DNA of 64,000 nucleotides, taken from a candidate division KSB1 bacterium. GTDB taxonomy: Bacteria > Electryoneota > RPQS01. Where the stretch lies: NCBI GenBank assembly GCA_016214895.1, contig JACRMR010000013.1, positions 66,971-130,970 of the forward strand. Direction: 5' to 3'. Of this stretch, positions 46,010-55,014 are shown piece by piece (position 1 is the first letter of the stretch; every line of letters begins with the position of its first letter). Made by a program: the position numbers and the translations under genes. The notes under the pieces were generated by a model. It made no database searches, was not told the origin of the DNA, and saw only the letters and a list, made by a program, of their open reading frames with translations.

Positions 46010-46062
46010 TGGAGAGGCATGGTTAGTGGATGGTGGGAACGAACGTGCGAAAGGCAACTCTA

Positions 46063-47790
46063 ATGGAACATCGAGGCGACAATAGTCCAGACGGCATTGA
46101 GGAATCGGGACAGGAAGATCCACGAGGAAAGCTCATAGCTCGGAATCGCGACTTTCTGGAAGCCAAAGCCGGTGTGATCGCCACAGACTACGGAATTCGT
46201 CATGACCGCGTGTTCACCATACTGCGCGACACAATAATGGAGGATCTGGGCGGGGTCTACTTTTGGCCGTCCTTCTCGGAAGCACTATCGTACCTCAAGC
46301 CAGAGGTAGCGATTACTCTATTTGAAGAGCAAGGTGTCAAACGCATTGCCGAGCGTGACGGGATCGTCCGAGTCCTCGCCAATCCAGCAATTCCTCTCCT
46401 AAGTCTCGACGAGCTAAGAGCGGCGATAGATGATTTCGTTCCTCATCTTGAGTCAAATAGACAGCACGTTGTGGAAACGGGGCTGCCGTTGCAATCATTC
46501 GGTCGTTGTCCATGGCTTGATCATCTGCTTGGCTGCTTGTATCCATGCAAACTTCCGGCAAGAGTTGTGTTTAATCCGAGTGATTGTGGGGGAACTAAGT
46601 ACTCCTACTCGTGGGCGGGGATTACTCCCGTTCATCCCAAGCGGAAGTGTAGCCCAGAACTGATCAGGCACTTCAGCATGGGGGCAGAATCGACCCGGCG
46701 TGCGTTGGCTGAAATACCGGATTCAGAAGAACTAAGATGGGAACTCAATCCTGACGCGATCGAATTCTCAAGGCTTGACTTCGCAGGCAACTTGCCGTTC
46801 TTTAGTGAGGCATATTCGGCTGCGGCATGTGCTCCTGGATTGTCGCACCGCGACGAAGAGCGAGTCCGAGCATTGCGCCCACTTCTACTCGATCTGATTG
46901 TCGAAATTCTCGATTGCTTGTCGGACTCTCTTGGCAGCATGAACGCAAACGAGGCATGGACAAATTGCAGTCGGATTTTGTCCAATGGTGTCGGCGTCGA
47001 CACCGCAGCGTTTCTTTCTGAGATCCAGAAAGATCTCTGGAACAACAGTCAATTCTGGTTCGAACGCGACGGCGTCTTTCTCGGTATTCCTATTGAACAG
47101 TCAGGAGGAATTGATGGAATACTCGAACTAATATCCCACTGCGTAGTGGAGATCAAGATTCGCTGGCATGATACTGTCAGACAAGCACTGGGGGATCTTG
47201 TGTCTGTCGCCCCGAATCGCGAATCGAACTTGTTGCACCGAACATATTTCGGAATGGTGGCGGCAGGCGAAATGCAGCGGGTTGCTGTTGCGTGTAAATT
47301 GGATGCGACAAAGAGAAGTGCTCGGCGAGGAGTGCTGCCGGACTTAACCAGCATTTGGGGTTCTCAGTTTCAGGTGAAAGCGGATGCCCTCCGCGCTCAA
47401 GAGAGCGCTGACACTTCGACGGTCCGCGGTGTGCCGGGTCTTGACCCCGCAAGCGACTTCTCAAGCCTAATTTGGCACTCTGGTGATGTCTTTAGAAAGA
47501 AGAGACGCAAGAAATCGGTCATCTTCAGATTCTCGGAACTGCGGCGCCCAGCCATAAAACTCCTGTTTGAGCGATTGCGCGACAACCCAGGCAACCCCTG
47601 GGTGACAGCTGATGCGATCCTCAAGTGCTCGTACAATGTGCTTCAAACTGAAACTTCTCCAATTAGATTGAAGAAAATGCTCAAAGGCTACAAGGTTGCT
47701 GACCTCTTCAAGGGATGCAAAGCGTTCAGCTCCATCATTCAGGGTGGACGTGCTCACGGCATGAGTGGTTATTACCGTTTAGCATCATAG
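46063..47790 (+). CDS. Unrecognised 575-aa protein, first gene of the island
   Basis: I do not recognise this family. It has no signal peptide or membrane segment and is a soluble, mixed-charge protein. Two Cys pairs lie near residues 150-170 (FGRCPWLD, LYPCKLPARV), and a basic patch FRKKRRKKS lies near the C-terminal fifth. The last ~70 residues (VTADAILKCSYNV, IRLKKMLKGYKV) could form a winged helix. ATG 46063 has AAAGG eight bases upstream; an in-frame ATG at 46030 would add 11 residues. Codon use and GC are unlike the core genes, consistent with acquisition. It lies between the tRNA and the primase gene. Confidence 0.65.
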   Translation: MEHRGDNSPDGIEESGQEDPRGKLIARNRDFLEAKAGVIATDYGIRHDRVFTILRDTIMEDLGGVYFWPSFSEALSYLKPEVAITLFEEQGVKRIAERDGIVRVLANPAIPLLSLDELRAAIDDFVPHLESNRQHVVETGLPLQSFGRCPWLDHLLGCLYPCKLPARVVFNPSDCGGTKYSYSWAGITPVHPKRKCSPELIRHFSMGAESTRRALAEIPDSEELRWELNPDAIEFSRLDFAGNLPFFSEAYSAAACAPGLSHRDEERVRALRPLLLDLIVEILDCLSDSLGSMNANEAWTNCSRILSNGVGVDTAAFLSEIQKDLWNNSQFWFERDGVFLGIPIEQSGGIDGILELISHCVVEIKIRWHDTVRQALGDLVSVAPNRESNLLHRTYFGMVAAGEMQRVAVACKLDATKRSARRGVLPDLTSIWGSQFQVKADALRAQESADTSTVRGVPGLDPASDFSSLIWHSGDVFRKKRRKKSVIFRFSELRRPAIKLLFERLRDNPGNPWVTADAILKCSYNVLQTETSPIRLKKMLKGYKVADLFKGCKAFSSIIQGGRAHGMSGYYRLAS

Positions 47791-47799
47791 CAGAAAAGG

Positions 47800-47828
47800 A
47801 CTCCACCAAAACTCCACTTGGACTCCAC
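47800..47828 (+). repeat. Three ACTCCAC direct repeats at 11-bp spacing
   Basis: ACTCCAC at 47800-47806, 47811-47817 and 47822-47828, all in the same orientation and on the same helix face. They sit just after the 575-aa gene and about 190 bases before the primase start. They resemble iterons or integrase arm-type sites. Confidence 0.55.
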
Positions 47829-47920
47829 ATTTTTGGGTAGACTCTGCGCTTCACTTTCGGTAGATTCCCTGCCGAGACCTGCGTAAGTCCCCCTTGAATT
47901 CTCACCCTTAGGGGTGCGAT

Positions 47921-47974
47921 GAGAAAGCCCCGAGAAGACGCGCAGGTCTCGCTCGGGGCTTCTCGTTTTGTCTA
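47921..47974 (+). terminator. Branched hairpin terminator
   Basis: Outer stem AGCCCCGAG (47926-47934) with CTCGGGGCT (47952-47960), extended by GAGA/TCTC, and an inner AGAC/GTCT stem; TTTT follows at 47966-47969. It ends transcripts coming from the 575-aa gene before the primase. Confidence 0.65.
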
Positions 47975-48015
47975 ATTTGGTAGCGGGCCGCAGTCAGTTG
48001 GGAAAGGAGTCTACA

Positions 48016-50256
48016 ATGCCTCGTGGGGTCTTAGAATTTGTTGCTGGCTACCGCGCGCTCGGTTTCAAGCCGACGCCCTTGAAAGGCAAGAAAGCTCTGT
48101 TAAATAGTTGGCAGCGGACTGATCTTCCTGAAGATCAGGATTCGCTGCACTTCCGACCGGGCGTCAACGTTGGAATCAGGTCGGGAGATCCGTCAGGCGG
48201 GCTGGTCGATGTAGACCTCGATAGCTCGTTAGCCGTCGCAATCGCACGGTTCTTCTTGCCCCATACGCCATTTGTGTTTGGGCATGCCAGCAAACAGTGC
48301 TCACACTACTTCTACATTGTAAACCCAACGCCGAAGACAAAGAAGTTCGTGGCCCCAGATGGGACCACACTTGTCGAGCTCAGAGGTACCGGAGGACAGA
48401 CGATGGTGCCGCCTTCACGCCACCCGTGTGGCGAGGATGTTGTCTTCTCAACAGAGGGGGGAGCGTTGCCGGGCTGCCCCGCTCGTGTAACACAAGACGT
48501 ACTCCTCTGGGCCGTGAAGCAGATTGCCGCCGCGACCCTGCTCGCCATGCATTGGCCTATAAAGGGAGCAAGACAGGATGCGGCCCTTGCGCTGGCTGGT
48601 GGGCTGTTACGAGCGGGATGGACGCCAGACCATAGTTGTCGATTAATTGAAGCGGTTGCGACTGCCGCTGGCGACGACGAGGTTCAGTTACGCCTTGGCA
48701 CAGTCGGTTCGACGGCTGCAAAGCTTGGCAGCGGAGTCGACTTACGCGGATGGCCGACCTTGGCGGAATTGGTGGGTAGGCGAGAAGTTGAAAAGGTCTG
48801 CGACTGGCTGGGTGTGAGACGAAGCGCAATCCATATTGCCGCCGCCGAAGATGCAAAGGTAGTTCAGGATATCTTTCACTGTTCAGACATCGGGAACCCC
48901 CAAAGGCTTGCCAACACTCAGGCTGAAACGCTCAAGTTCGTGTCCTCTGGAAAGCAAGGGGGGCTGTGGATGATGTGGGATGGAATACGTTGGATAAATG
49001 ACCAGCCGGGAGCGGAACGGTCGGCGAAGGACGTGGCGCTCCGAATCTATGCTGAGACTGCAAATGCCGTGTCGCAAGCCGAACGGGAGCAGGTTTCAAA
49101 GTGGGCAATGCGTTCCGAATCGGCTGAGCGGATTATGGCCATGCTAAAGTTGGCGCGAAGCGAGATCTCGTTACAGGCCAAACCGGAGGACTTCGATTCA
49201 GATCCAATGCTCTTAAACGTCCAGAATGGGATTCTGGATCTAAGGACCGCACAGTTGTCCCCGCATGTGCCAACTGCTTTGATGACCAAAGTCGCGGGTG
49301 TGCCCTATGACCCAAATGCCGAGTGCCCGACTTGGCAGAAGTTCCTTCACGAGATCATGGATGAGAACGAAGAGCTAATCGCATTCCTTCGGACCTGTGC
49401 AGGCTATTCTCTGACTGGCTTGACCTCTGAGCACAAGTTCTTCTTCTGTCACGGCGCAGGAGCAAATGGAAAGACCACATTCCTCGAAACGAATAACGAG
49501 ATGCTTGGCGGCTATGGCCAACAGGCTGAATTTAGCACGTTCCTTCGCTCGCAACACGGAAGAGATGGAGCAAGGAGTGACATTGCAAACCTCAAAGGGG
49601 CACGTTTAATTGTTGCAGGCGAGGTGCCTCCGGGGCAGCAGTTCGATGAGAGTTTGTTGAAGCAATTGACCGGTGGCGACAGGGTCAGGGCTCGCCACCT
49701 TTACCAAGATGAATTTGAATTCAGCCCTCAGTTCAAGATTTGGCTGGCAGCAAATCATAAGCCGCGTCTCAGGCCTGACCCAGGAATCATGCGTCGGATT
49801 GTTCTGATCCCCTTTGGTGTCATGATCCCACCTGACCGGCAAGACAAGCAACTTCGAGATAAGCTTCGAGCTGAACTGCCCGGCATTTTGTCTTGGGCTG
49901 TTCAAGGATGCCTTGTCTGGCAGCGAGATGGCCTGATAATTCCGGGTGAGGTTCATGCAGCTATCAACGAATATCGCGCGGAGAATGACCCGATTGCTTG
50001 CTTCATCGCCGAATGCTGCGAGCGTGATGTTTCTGCATCGACCTCGGCTACAGGACTTTACAATCGTTATAAGGTTTGGTGGCTTGCTAACCACGACGCC
50101 CGTGGTCACGATGTCAATGTGCCTTCTCAGCGGTGGTTCGGTGAGAGGCTTGGCGACATGGGCCTGAACAGACGCCGACTGACTGATGGGACTTACTGGG
50201 ATGGGATTTGGATTGCGGAAGACCTCCCTCATGATTCGGGACCCACGTCCTTCTGA
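48016..50256 (+). CDS. Primase-polymerase / SF3 helicase (phage-plasmid D5/P4-type replication protein)
   Basis: A 746-aa replication protein. The N-terminal ~200 residues look like a bifunctional primase-polymerase domain (GYRALGFKPTPLKGKK, DVDLDSS metal motif, SHYFYIV, VPPSRH). The D5-N linker region follows at about 380-470. The SF3 helicase core has Walker A GAGANGKTT (about 478) and later GGDRVRARHLY and WLAANHKP. It primes and unwinds the element's own DNA. ATG 48016 follows a GGAG ribosome site. The frame is open from 47968, but the terminator region lies there. Confidence 0.9.
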   Translation: MPRGVLEFVAGYRALGFKPTPLKGKKALLNSWQRTDLPEDQDSLHFRPGVNVGIRSGDPSGGLVDVDLDSSLAVAIARFFLPHTPFVFGHASKQCSHYFYIVNPTPKTKKFVAPDGTTLVELRGTGGQTMVPPSRHPCGEDVVFSTEGGALPGCPARVTQDVLLWAVKQIAAATLLAMHWPIKGARQDAALALAGGLLRAGWTPDHSCRLIEAVATAAGDDEVQLRLGTVGSTAAKLGSGVDLRGWPTLAELVGRREVEKVCDWLGVRRSAIHIAAAEDAKVVQDIFHCSDIGNPQRLANTQAETLKFVSSGKQGGLWMMWDGIRWINDQPGAERSAKDVALRIYAETANAVSQAEREQVSKWAMRSESAERIMAMLKLARSEISLQAKPEDFDSDPMLLNVQNGILDLRTAQLSPHVPTALMTKVAGVPYDPNAECPTWQKFLHEIMDENEELIAFLRTCAGYSLTGLTSEHKFFFCHGAGANGKTTFLETNNEMLGGYGQQAEFSTFLRSQHGRDGARSDIANLKGARLIVAGEVPPGQQFDESLLKQLTGGDRVRARHLYQDEFEFSPQFKIWLAANHKPRLRPDPGIMRRIVLIPFGVMIPPDRQDKQLRDKLRAELPGILSWAVQGCLVWQRDGLIIPGEVHAAINEYRAENDPIACFIAECCERDVSASTSATGLYNRYKVWWLANHDARGHDVNVPSQRWFGERLGDMGLNRRRLTDGTYWDGIWIAEDLPHDSGPTSF

Positions 50257-50275
50257 CCCAATGAAATGTATGATT

Positions 50276-50350
50276 GTGTACCTTTTCCCCGAACTTTCCT
50301 GCGGAGACACTCTTACAGGAGTTTTCGGGGAAAGGTACACAAAGGTACAC
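50276..50350. repeat. Long imperfect inverted repeat plus AAAGGTACAC repeats (possible origin)
   Basis: Between 50276 and 50340 two arms of about 25 bases pair imperfectly, beginning GTGTACC and ending GGTACAC, around a centre of about 14 bases. The motif AAAGGTACAC occurs twice directly (50331-50340, 50341-50350) and once inverted at the left arm, with one extra T. The position just after the primase/helicase suits a replication origin; a structured RNA is the alternative. Confidence 0.5.
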
Positions 50351-50399
50351 CCGACTGCAAAACCCATCGCACCGAAGTAGTTAAGTCCTTGGACTGACC

Positions 50400-50705
50400 G
50401 TGCACTCCCAGCGCCAAATAGCTCAACCCCCGCAACCCACTCGTCTCCTAACCGGAGCCGAGGTCTGTGCGTTGCTGAGTGTGAGTCCGAGCTGGCTGGG
50501 GCGGCATCGTGATCGATTGGACCCGGTTGCAATCCCCGGTCGGGGGCGAAACGGAAGGGAATATCGGTATCCCGTAGCGAAGGTGGAAGCATTCATTGCG
50601 CGGGGGAGGGAAGAGGTTTGCAGGGCGGATGATAGCTTCGAGGGAAAATCGATGGAAGACATTATTCAAATCATTAGGCTGCGGCGCGGCAGTCTAATCG
50701 AATGA
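50400..50705 (+). CDS. AlpA/excisionase-like HTH protein
   Basis: A 101-aa protein. Residues about 15-70 carry a MerR-like excisionase fold (LLTGAEVCALLSVSPSWLGRHRD followed by REYRYPVAKVEAFI). Such proteins act as Xis factors or activators of integrase genes in P4-like elements. The start is GTG 50400 and no ribosome site is evident. It lies between the primase and the left dif-like site. Confidence 0.7.
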   Translation: MHSQRQIAQPPQPTRLLTGAEVCALLSVSPSWLGRHRDRLDPVAIPGRGRNGREYRYPVAKVEAFIARGREEVCRADDSFEGKSMEDIIQIIRLRRGSLIE

Positions 50706-50728
50706 TATTGCCACCTCTTCACCGGGAT

Positions 50729-50756
50729 GAGTGCTGAAATCTGCATTATCGCACTC
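50729..50756 (+). other. Left dif-like recombination site candidate
   Basis: 28 bp built as left arm GAGTGCTGAAA, centre TCTGCA, right arm TTATCGCACTC. The right arm is identical to that of the second site at 61422-61449, and identity starts two bases into the centre (CA). Arm length, 6-bp centre and inner TTAT match the architecture of Xer dif sites. Confidence 0.6.
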
Positions 50757-50843
50757 AAATAAGGTTACGTTCGCGTGCGTGAGAGAGTCAATTGAATCTG
50801 ACGAAATTAGAGATCGAGGCGCAACACGATCAGGGGGGCAATC

Positions 50844-51218
50844 ATGCGGAGCAAACGAAACATTGAATCATCGCGAAGGCGGGCGATTCGTGTTTTAAAA
50901 ACGAACTACTCAGCGAATCTGACGAATGTCGCCGCGCAAATTGGAATCAGTCGAATGCACCTTTATCGCTTGGCTCGGCGGTTTCCGGACGTGCGAGATT
51001 ACTACACGGCGATCCACTGGTCTAATGACTTCGAGGCCGAGATGCTCGCCTTAGCCGCTGCGATGGGAAATCCAGGAGGCGGGCTGGCGTGGCTGAATCG
51101 AGTAATTCACCGTGGCATGAAGAGTCGATACTACCTCAAGTGCTGGGAGCGCCGAGCGCGAAGGGAGGCAATCGAGCGCGAGCGAAGAGTCACGTTAGAC
51201 CTCACATTATTCCGATGA
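50844..51218 (+). CDS. Small HTH protein of unknown role
   Basis: A 124-aa basic protein. Residues about 25-50 (NLTNVAAQIGISRMHLYRLARRF) form a Fis/AraC-like helix-turn-helix. The remainder is Arg-rich and helical. It is the first gene inside the segment bracketed by the two dif-like sites, 87 bases after the left site, so it may control the cassette or act as a recombination directionality factor. That role is inference from position only. Confidence 0.6.
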   Translation: MRSKRNIESSRRRAIRVLKTNYSANLTNVAAQIGISRMHLYRLARRFPDVRDYYTAIHWSNDFEAEMLALAAAMGNPGGGLAWLNRVIHRGMKSRYYLKCWERRARREAIERERRVTLDLTLFR

Positions 51219-51343
51219 CCGGTGAAGTCCCGAATCGGAGTTCGCAATTGAATTCAAGTAATAACAATGTTTTACTTGGTCGGCGAGCGTAACTTGATTG
51301 ACGGACCTGCCTCCAAGGCCATTCCTTGCCGAAAACTAAACCC

Positions 51344-51372
51344 TTGCGATTTAGCTCCTTACGGTGTAAATT
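51344..51372 (+). promoter_or_regulatory. Possible promoter of the hsd operon
   Basis: TTGCGA (51344-51349), a 17-base spacer, TAAATT (51367-51372), 76 bases before the hsdM ATG. A moderate match, supported by position. Confidence 0.45.
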
Positions 51373-51448
51373 GATGCTGTTCGTCTCCTGCCTACTGACG
51401 CACCGGGCTCCGGCTGACCCCGGTCACAAATTCGCATTCAAATAGACC

Positions 51449-53839
51449 ATGGCCATTAAGAAATCTGAACTCTACAGCTCGCTCTGGAAGAGTTGCGACG
51501 AACTGCGCGGGGGCATGGACGCTTCGCAGTACAAGGACTACGTGCTGGTGCTGTTGTTCGTCAAGTATGTTTCGGATAAGTACGCCGGGCAGAAAGACGC
51601 CTTGATCGAGGTGCCAAAAGGCGGCGGCTTCGCCGACATGCTAAAGCTGAAAGGCGACAAGGAGATCGGCGACAAGATCAATAAGATCATCGGCGAGCTT
51701 GCGAAAGCCAACGATCTTCGAGGAGTGATTGATGTTGCCGATTTTAATGACGATGCGAAGCTCGGTAAGGGCAAAGATATGGTGGATCGGCTCTCGAATC
51801 TTGTCGCTATTTTCGAGGGATTGAATTTCGGCAGCAATCGCGCGGACGGTGACGATCTGTTAGGCGATGCTTATGAGTATCTGATGCGCCACTTTGCCAC
51901 GGAGTCAGGCAAGAGCAAAGGACAATTCTACACTCCGGCGGAAGTCTCGCGGATCATGGCGAAAGTGATTGGCGTCGGTTCAGCCAAGAATAATATGCAG
52001 ACGATTTACGATCCGACATGTGGCTCGGGTTCATTGCTGCTGAAAGCACATGATGAAGCCAAGAGCGAGACTGGGTTTGACCTCGCGCTCAACGGACAGG
52101 AGAAGGACAACGCCACGGCTGCCTTGGCGCGCATGAACATGTTTCTGCACGAATGCCCGACGGCGGAAATCTGGAATGACAATACGTTATCTTCGCCACA
52201 CTTCACGCAGAAGGATGGCCGCTTGAAGATTCACGATTTTGTCGTTGCCAATCCGCCGTTTTCGGATAAGGCTTGGAGCAACGGCCTCGACGCGGAACAT
52301 GACCAGTATAAGCGGTTCGACTACGGAATCCCGCCGCAGAAGAACGGCGACTATGCCTTTCTGTCGCACCTGCTTGCGTCGCTGAAGAGTACCGGCAAAG
52401 GCGCAATCATTCTGCCGCATGGCGTGTTGTTTCGCGGAAATGCCGAGGCGGATATTCGCAAGAAAATTATTCAGCGCGGGTATATTAAGGGCATTATCGG
52501 CTTGCCTGCGAATTTGTTTTACGGCACGGGTATTCCCGCGTGTATTATTGTGCTGGACAAGGAGAGTTCGGTCGGTCGCAAGGGGATCTTCATGATTGAC
52601 GCGAGTAAGGGCTTCGCGAAGGATGGCCCTAAGAACCGCTTGCGCGCGCAAGACATTCACAAGATCGTGGACACGTTTACGAAGCAGCTTGAGCTTCCCA
52701 AGTATTCGCGGATGGTGCCGCTGGCGGAAATCAGCGCTGCCAAGAACGATTACAATCTCAACATTCCGCGCTATATCGACAGCACGGAGCCGGAGGATTT
52801 GCAGGACATTGAAGGGCATTTGCAGGGTGGAATTCCTGACCGCGATATTGATGATCTCGCGAACTACTGGAAGGTCTTTCCCAGTCTGAGGTCGGAATTA
52901 TTCAAGCCGTTCGGCAGGCCGGGCCATTGTCAGCTCAAAGTTGCGGCGAGCGAGATTAAGCCGACGATTTTCGGTCATGCGGAATTCACGACGTTTAATA
53001 AGTCGATCAGCAAGCTGTTCGCAAAATGGCGGGACACGAATCGGCCAAAGCTCGAAGCGATCAAGCTCGACGACCGCCCCAAGCTATTGATTGGCGAGCT
53101 GGCCGAGGATTTGTTGGAGACATTTCGGAAGGCGAAATTGCTTGATCCCTACGACCTCTATCAGCATTTGATGGACTACTGGGACGAGGCGATGCAGGAC
53201 GATCTGTATCTGATCGTGCAGGAAGGCTGGAAGGCGGTCTTAGATGGCAAGCCGAATACCGATCTGATTCCGCAAACCCTCATCGTCGCGCGCTACTTTG
53301 CGACGGAAGCCAAAGCGATTGAGCAGCTCGAACAGGAGTGCGACGCGATTACGCGGGAAATGGAAGAGCTTGCGGAGGAGCACGGCGGCGAGGAGGGATT
53401 GCTGTTTGACGCGAAGAACGAGAAGGACAGGCTGACCAAGGCGAGCGTGAAGGCGCGGCTGACGGAGATTGAAGGGAAGAAGGAGGACAAAGAGGAGCGG
53501 AAGCTCTTGACTCGCTACATGGCGCTGATCGAGCAGGAAGGGGCTGCCAAGAAGGCCGTGAAGGACGCGCAGAAAGAGCTGGACACGAAAGTCACGGCCA
53601 GGTACGGAAAGCTGACCAAAGCGGAAATCAAAGAGCTGGTGGTGGGTGACAAGTGGCTGGCGCGACTCGCGGCGGATGTGCAGAGCGAACTGGATCGCGT
53701 CTCGCAGGCGCTCACCGGACGGATCAAGCAATTGGCCGAACGCTACGCCACGCCGCTGCCCGACCTTTCCAAAGAAGTAAACGACCTCACCGCCCGCGTG
53801 AACAAGCATCTCAAGCAGATGGGGTTCTCGTGGAAGTGA
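51449..53839 (+). CDS. hsdM: Type I restriction-modification methyltransferase subunit HsdM
   Basis: A 796-aa N6-adenine methyltransferase subunit. An N-terminal helical domain (LWKSCDELRGGMDASQYKDY) precedes the SAM motif DPTCGSGSLL (about 188) and catalytic NPPF (about 267). The C-terminal ~250 residues form a long charged coiled-coil region that is larger than in E. coli HsdM. With HsdS it methylates the target site. The stop overlaps the hsdS start. Confidence 0.95.
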   Translation: MAIKKSELYSSLWKSCDELRGGMDASQYKDYVLVLLFVKYVSDKYAGQKDALIEVPKGGGFADMLKLKGDKEIGDKINKIIGELAKANDLRGVIDVADFNDDAKLGKGKDMVDRLSNLVAIFEGLNFGSNRADGDDLLGDAYEYLMRHFATESGKSKGQFYTPAEVSRIMAKVIGVGSAKNNMQTIYDPTCGSGSLLLKAHDEAKSETGFDLALNGQEKDNATAALARMNMFLHECPTAEIWNDNTLSSPHFTQKDGRLKIHDFVVANPPFSDKAWSNGLDAEHDQYKRFDYGIPPQKNGDYAFLSHLLASLKSTGKGAIILPHGVLFRGNAEADIRKKIIQRGYIKGIIGLPANLFYGTGIPACIIVLDKESSVGRKGIFMIDASKGFAKDGPKNRLRAQDIHKIVDTFTKQLELPKYSRMVPLAEISAAKNDYNLNIPRYIDSTEPEDLQDIEGHLQGGIPDRDIDDLANYWKVFPSLRSELFKPFGRPGHCQLKVAASEIKPTIFGHAEFTTFNKSISKLFAKWRDTNRPKLEAIKLDDRPKLLIGELAEDLLETFRKAKLLDPYDLYQHLMDYWDEAMQDDLYLIVQEGWKAVLDGKPNTDLIPQTLIVARYFATEAKAIEQLEQECDAITREMEELAEEHGGEEGLLFDAKNEKDRLTKASVKARLTEIEGKKEDKEERKLLTRYMALIEQEGAAKKAVKDAQKELDTKVTARYGKLTKAEIKELVVGDKWLARLAADVQSELDRVSQALTGRIKQLAERYATPLPDLSKEVNDLTARVNKHLKQMGFSWK

Positions 53840-55014
53840 AGCAGGGGTACAAGCTCACTGAAGTGGGCGTGATTCCGGAAGATTGGGACGTTAAGACTGC
53901 TGGTGAAGTTGCCCTTAAGATTCAAGACGGCACGCACTTCTCCCCCACCGTCGGTGGGAACGATTATCTTTATGTGACATCAACACATATCAAATTTGGA
54001 ACGCTCGATGTTTCCAGCGCTGATCGAATCGACACGGCGCAACATAAGGCGATATACAGTCGTTGCGATGTCAGAAAAGGGGATATTCTCTTAACCAAAG
54101 ACGGAGCGAATACTGGCAACGCTGCGCTGAATCAACTTGATGAAGAAATCAGCCTATTATCAAGCGTTGCTTTCTTACGCTTTGACAAACGCGGTCATGA
54201 GGCAGCATATTATTTACAGCAGATTCTCTCACAGGGTGGTCAGAGAAGAATTAAAGAGTTGATGGTTGGCAATGCCATCACAAGGTTGACTCTCGATAAA
54301 ATCAGTAAGCTGCGATTCTCGACACCTCGACTTCCCGAGCAGCGCGCAATCGCCGAAGCATTGTCCGACGCGGATGCTCTGCTCGCCAAGTTAGATCAGC
54401 TCATTGCCAAGAAGCGCGACATCAAGCAAGGCGCGATGCAGCAGCTCCTTACTGGCAAGCAACGGCTCCCGGGGTTTGGTGGGAAGTGGGAGGTGAAGAA
54501 GTTGGGGGAGGTTGCGGATATCGGCACGGGAAAGCGAAACAACGAGGATAAGGTAGAGGATGGCACGTATCCATTCTTTGTTCGTTCCCAGACTGTAGAG
54601 AGGATCAACAGTTACTCAGTCGATGGTGAAGCGATCCTTGTGCACGGCGAAGGTAACATTGGGAGCATCCTGCACTACGTCAACGGCAAGTTTGACTATC
54701 ACCAGCGGGTTTACAAAATCAGTGATTTTAGCAGCGATACGTTTGCAAAGTTCCTTTACTTCTGCATGATTGAAACCTTTAACAAACATGCCATGCGCAA
54801 CACGGTCAAAGCTACGGTGGATTCCCTTCGACTTCCGACCTTTCTTGCTTTTGAATTCGTGGCTCCGTCGTTTGACGAGCAATCCGCGATCGCTTCCGTT
54901 CTTTCCGACATGGATGCCGAAATCGCCACGCTGGAGCAGCAGCGGGAGAAGACCCGCGCGCTGAAGCAAGGGATGATGCAGGAACTCTTGACGGGGAGGA
55001 TTCGGCTGGTATGA
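53830..55014 (+). CDS. hsdS: Type I restriction-modification specificity subunit HsdS
   Basis: A 394-aa subunit with two target-recognition domains, each followed by a conserved helical spacer: LPEQRAIAEALSDADALLAKL then KQGAMQQLLTG, and FDEQSAIASVLSDMDAEIATL then KQGMMQELLTG. This twofold design reads a bipartite target. GTG 53830 (or GTG 53836) fits the start at VKQGYKLTEVGVIPEDW; the open frame upstream is only hsdM read in another frame. It overlaps hsdM by ten bases and the next gene by four. Confidence 0.94.
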   Translation: MEVKQGYKLTEVGVIPEDWDVKTAGEVALKIQDGTHFSPTVGGNDYLYVTSTHIKFGTLDVSSADRIDTAQHKAIYSRCDVRKGDILLTKDGANTGNAALNQLDEEISLLSSVAFLRFDKRGHEAAYYLQQILSQGGQRRIKELMVGNAITRLTLDKISKLRFSTPRLPEQRAIAEALSDADALLAKLDQLIAKKRDIKQGAMQQLLTGKQRLPGFGGKWEVKKLGEVADIGTGKRNNEDKVEDGTYPFFVRSQTVERINSYSVDGEAILVHGEGNIGSILHYVNGKFDYHQRVYKISDFSSDTFAKFLYFCMIETFNKHAMRNTVKATVDSLRLPTFLAFEFVAPSFDEQSAIASVLSDMDAEIATLEQQREKTRALKQGMMQELLTGRIRLV

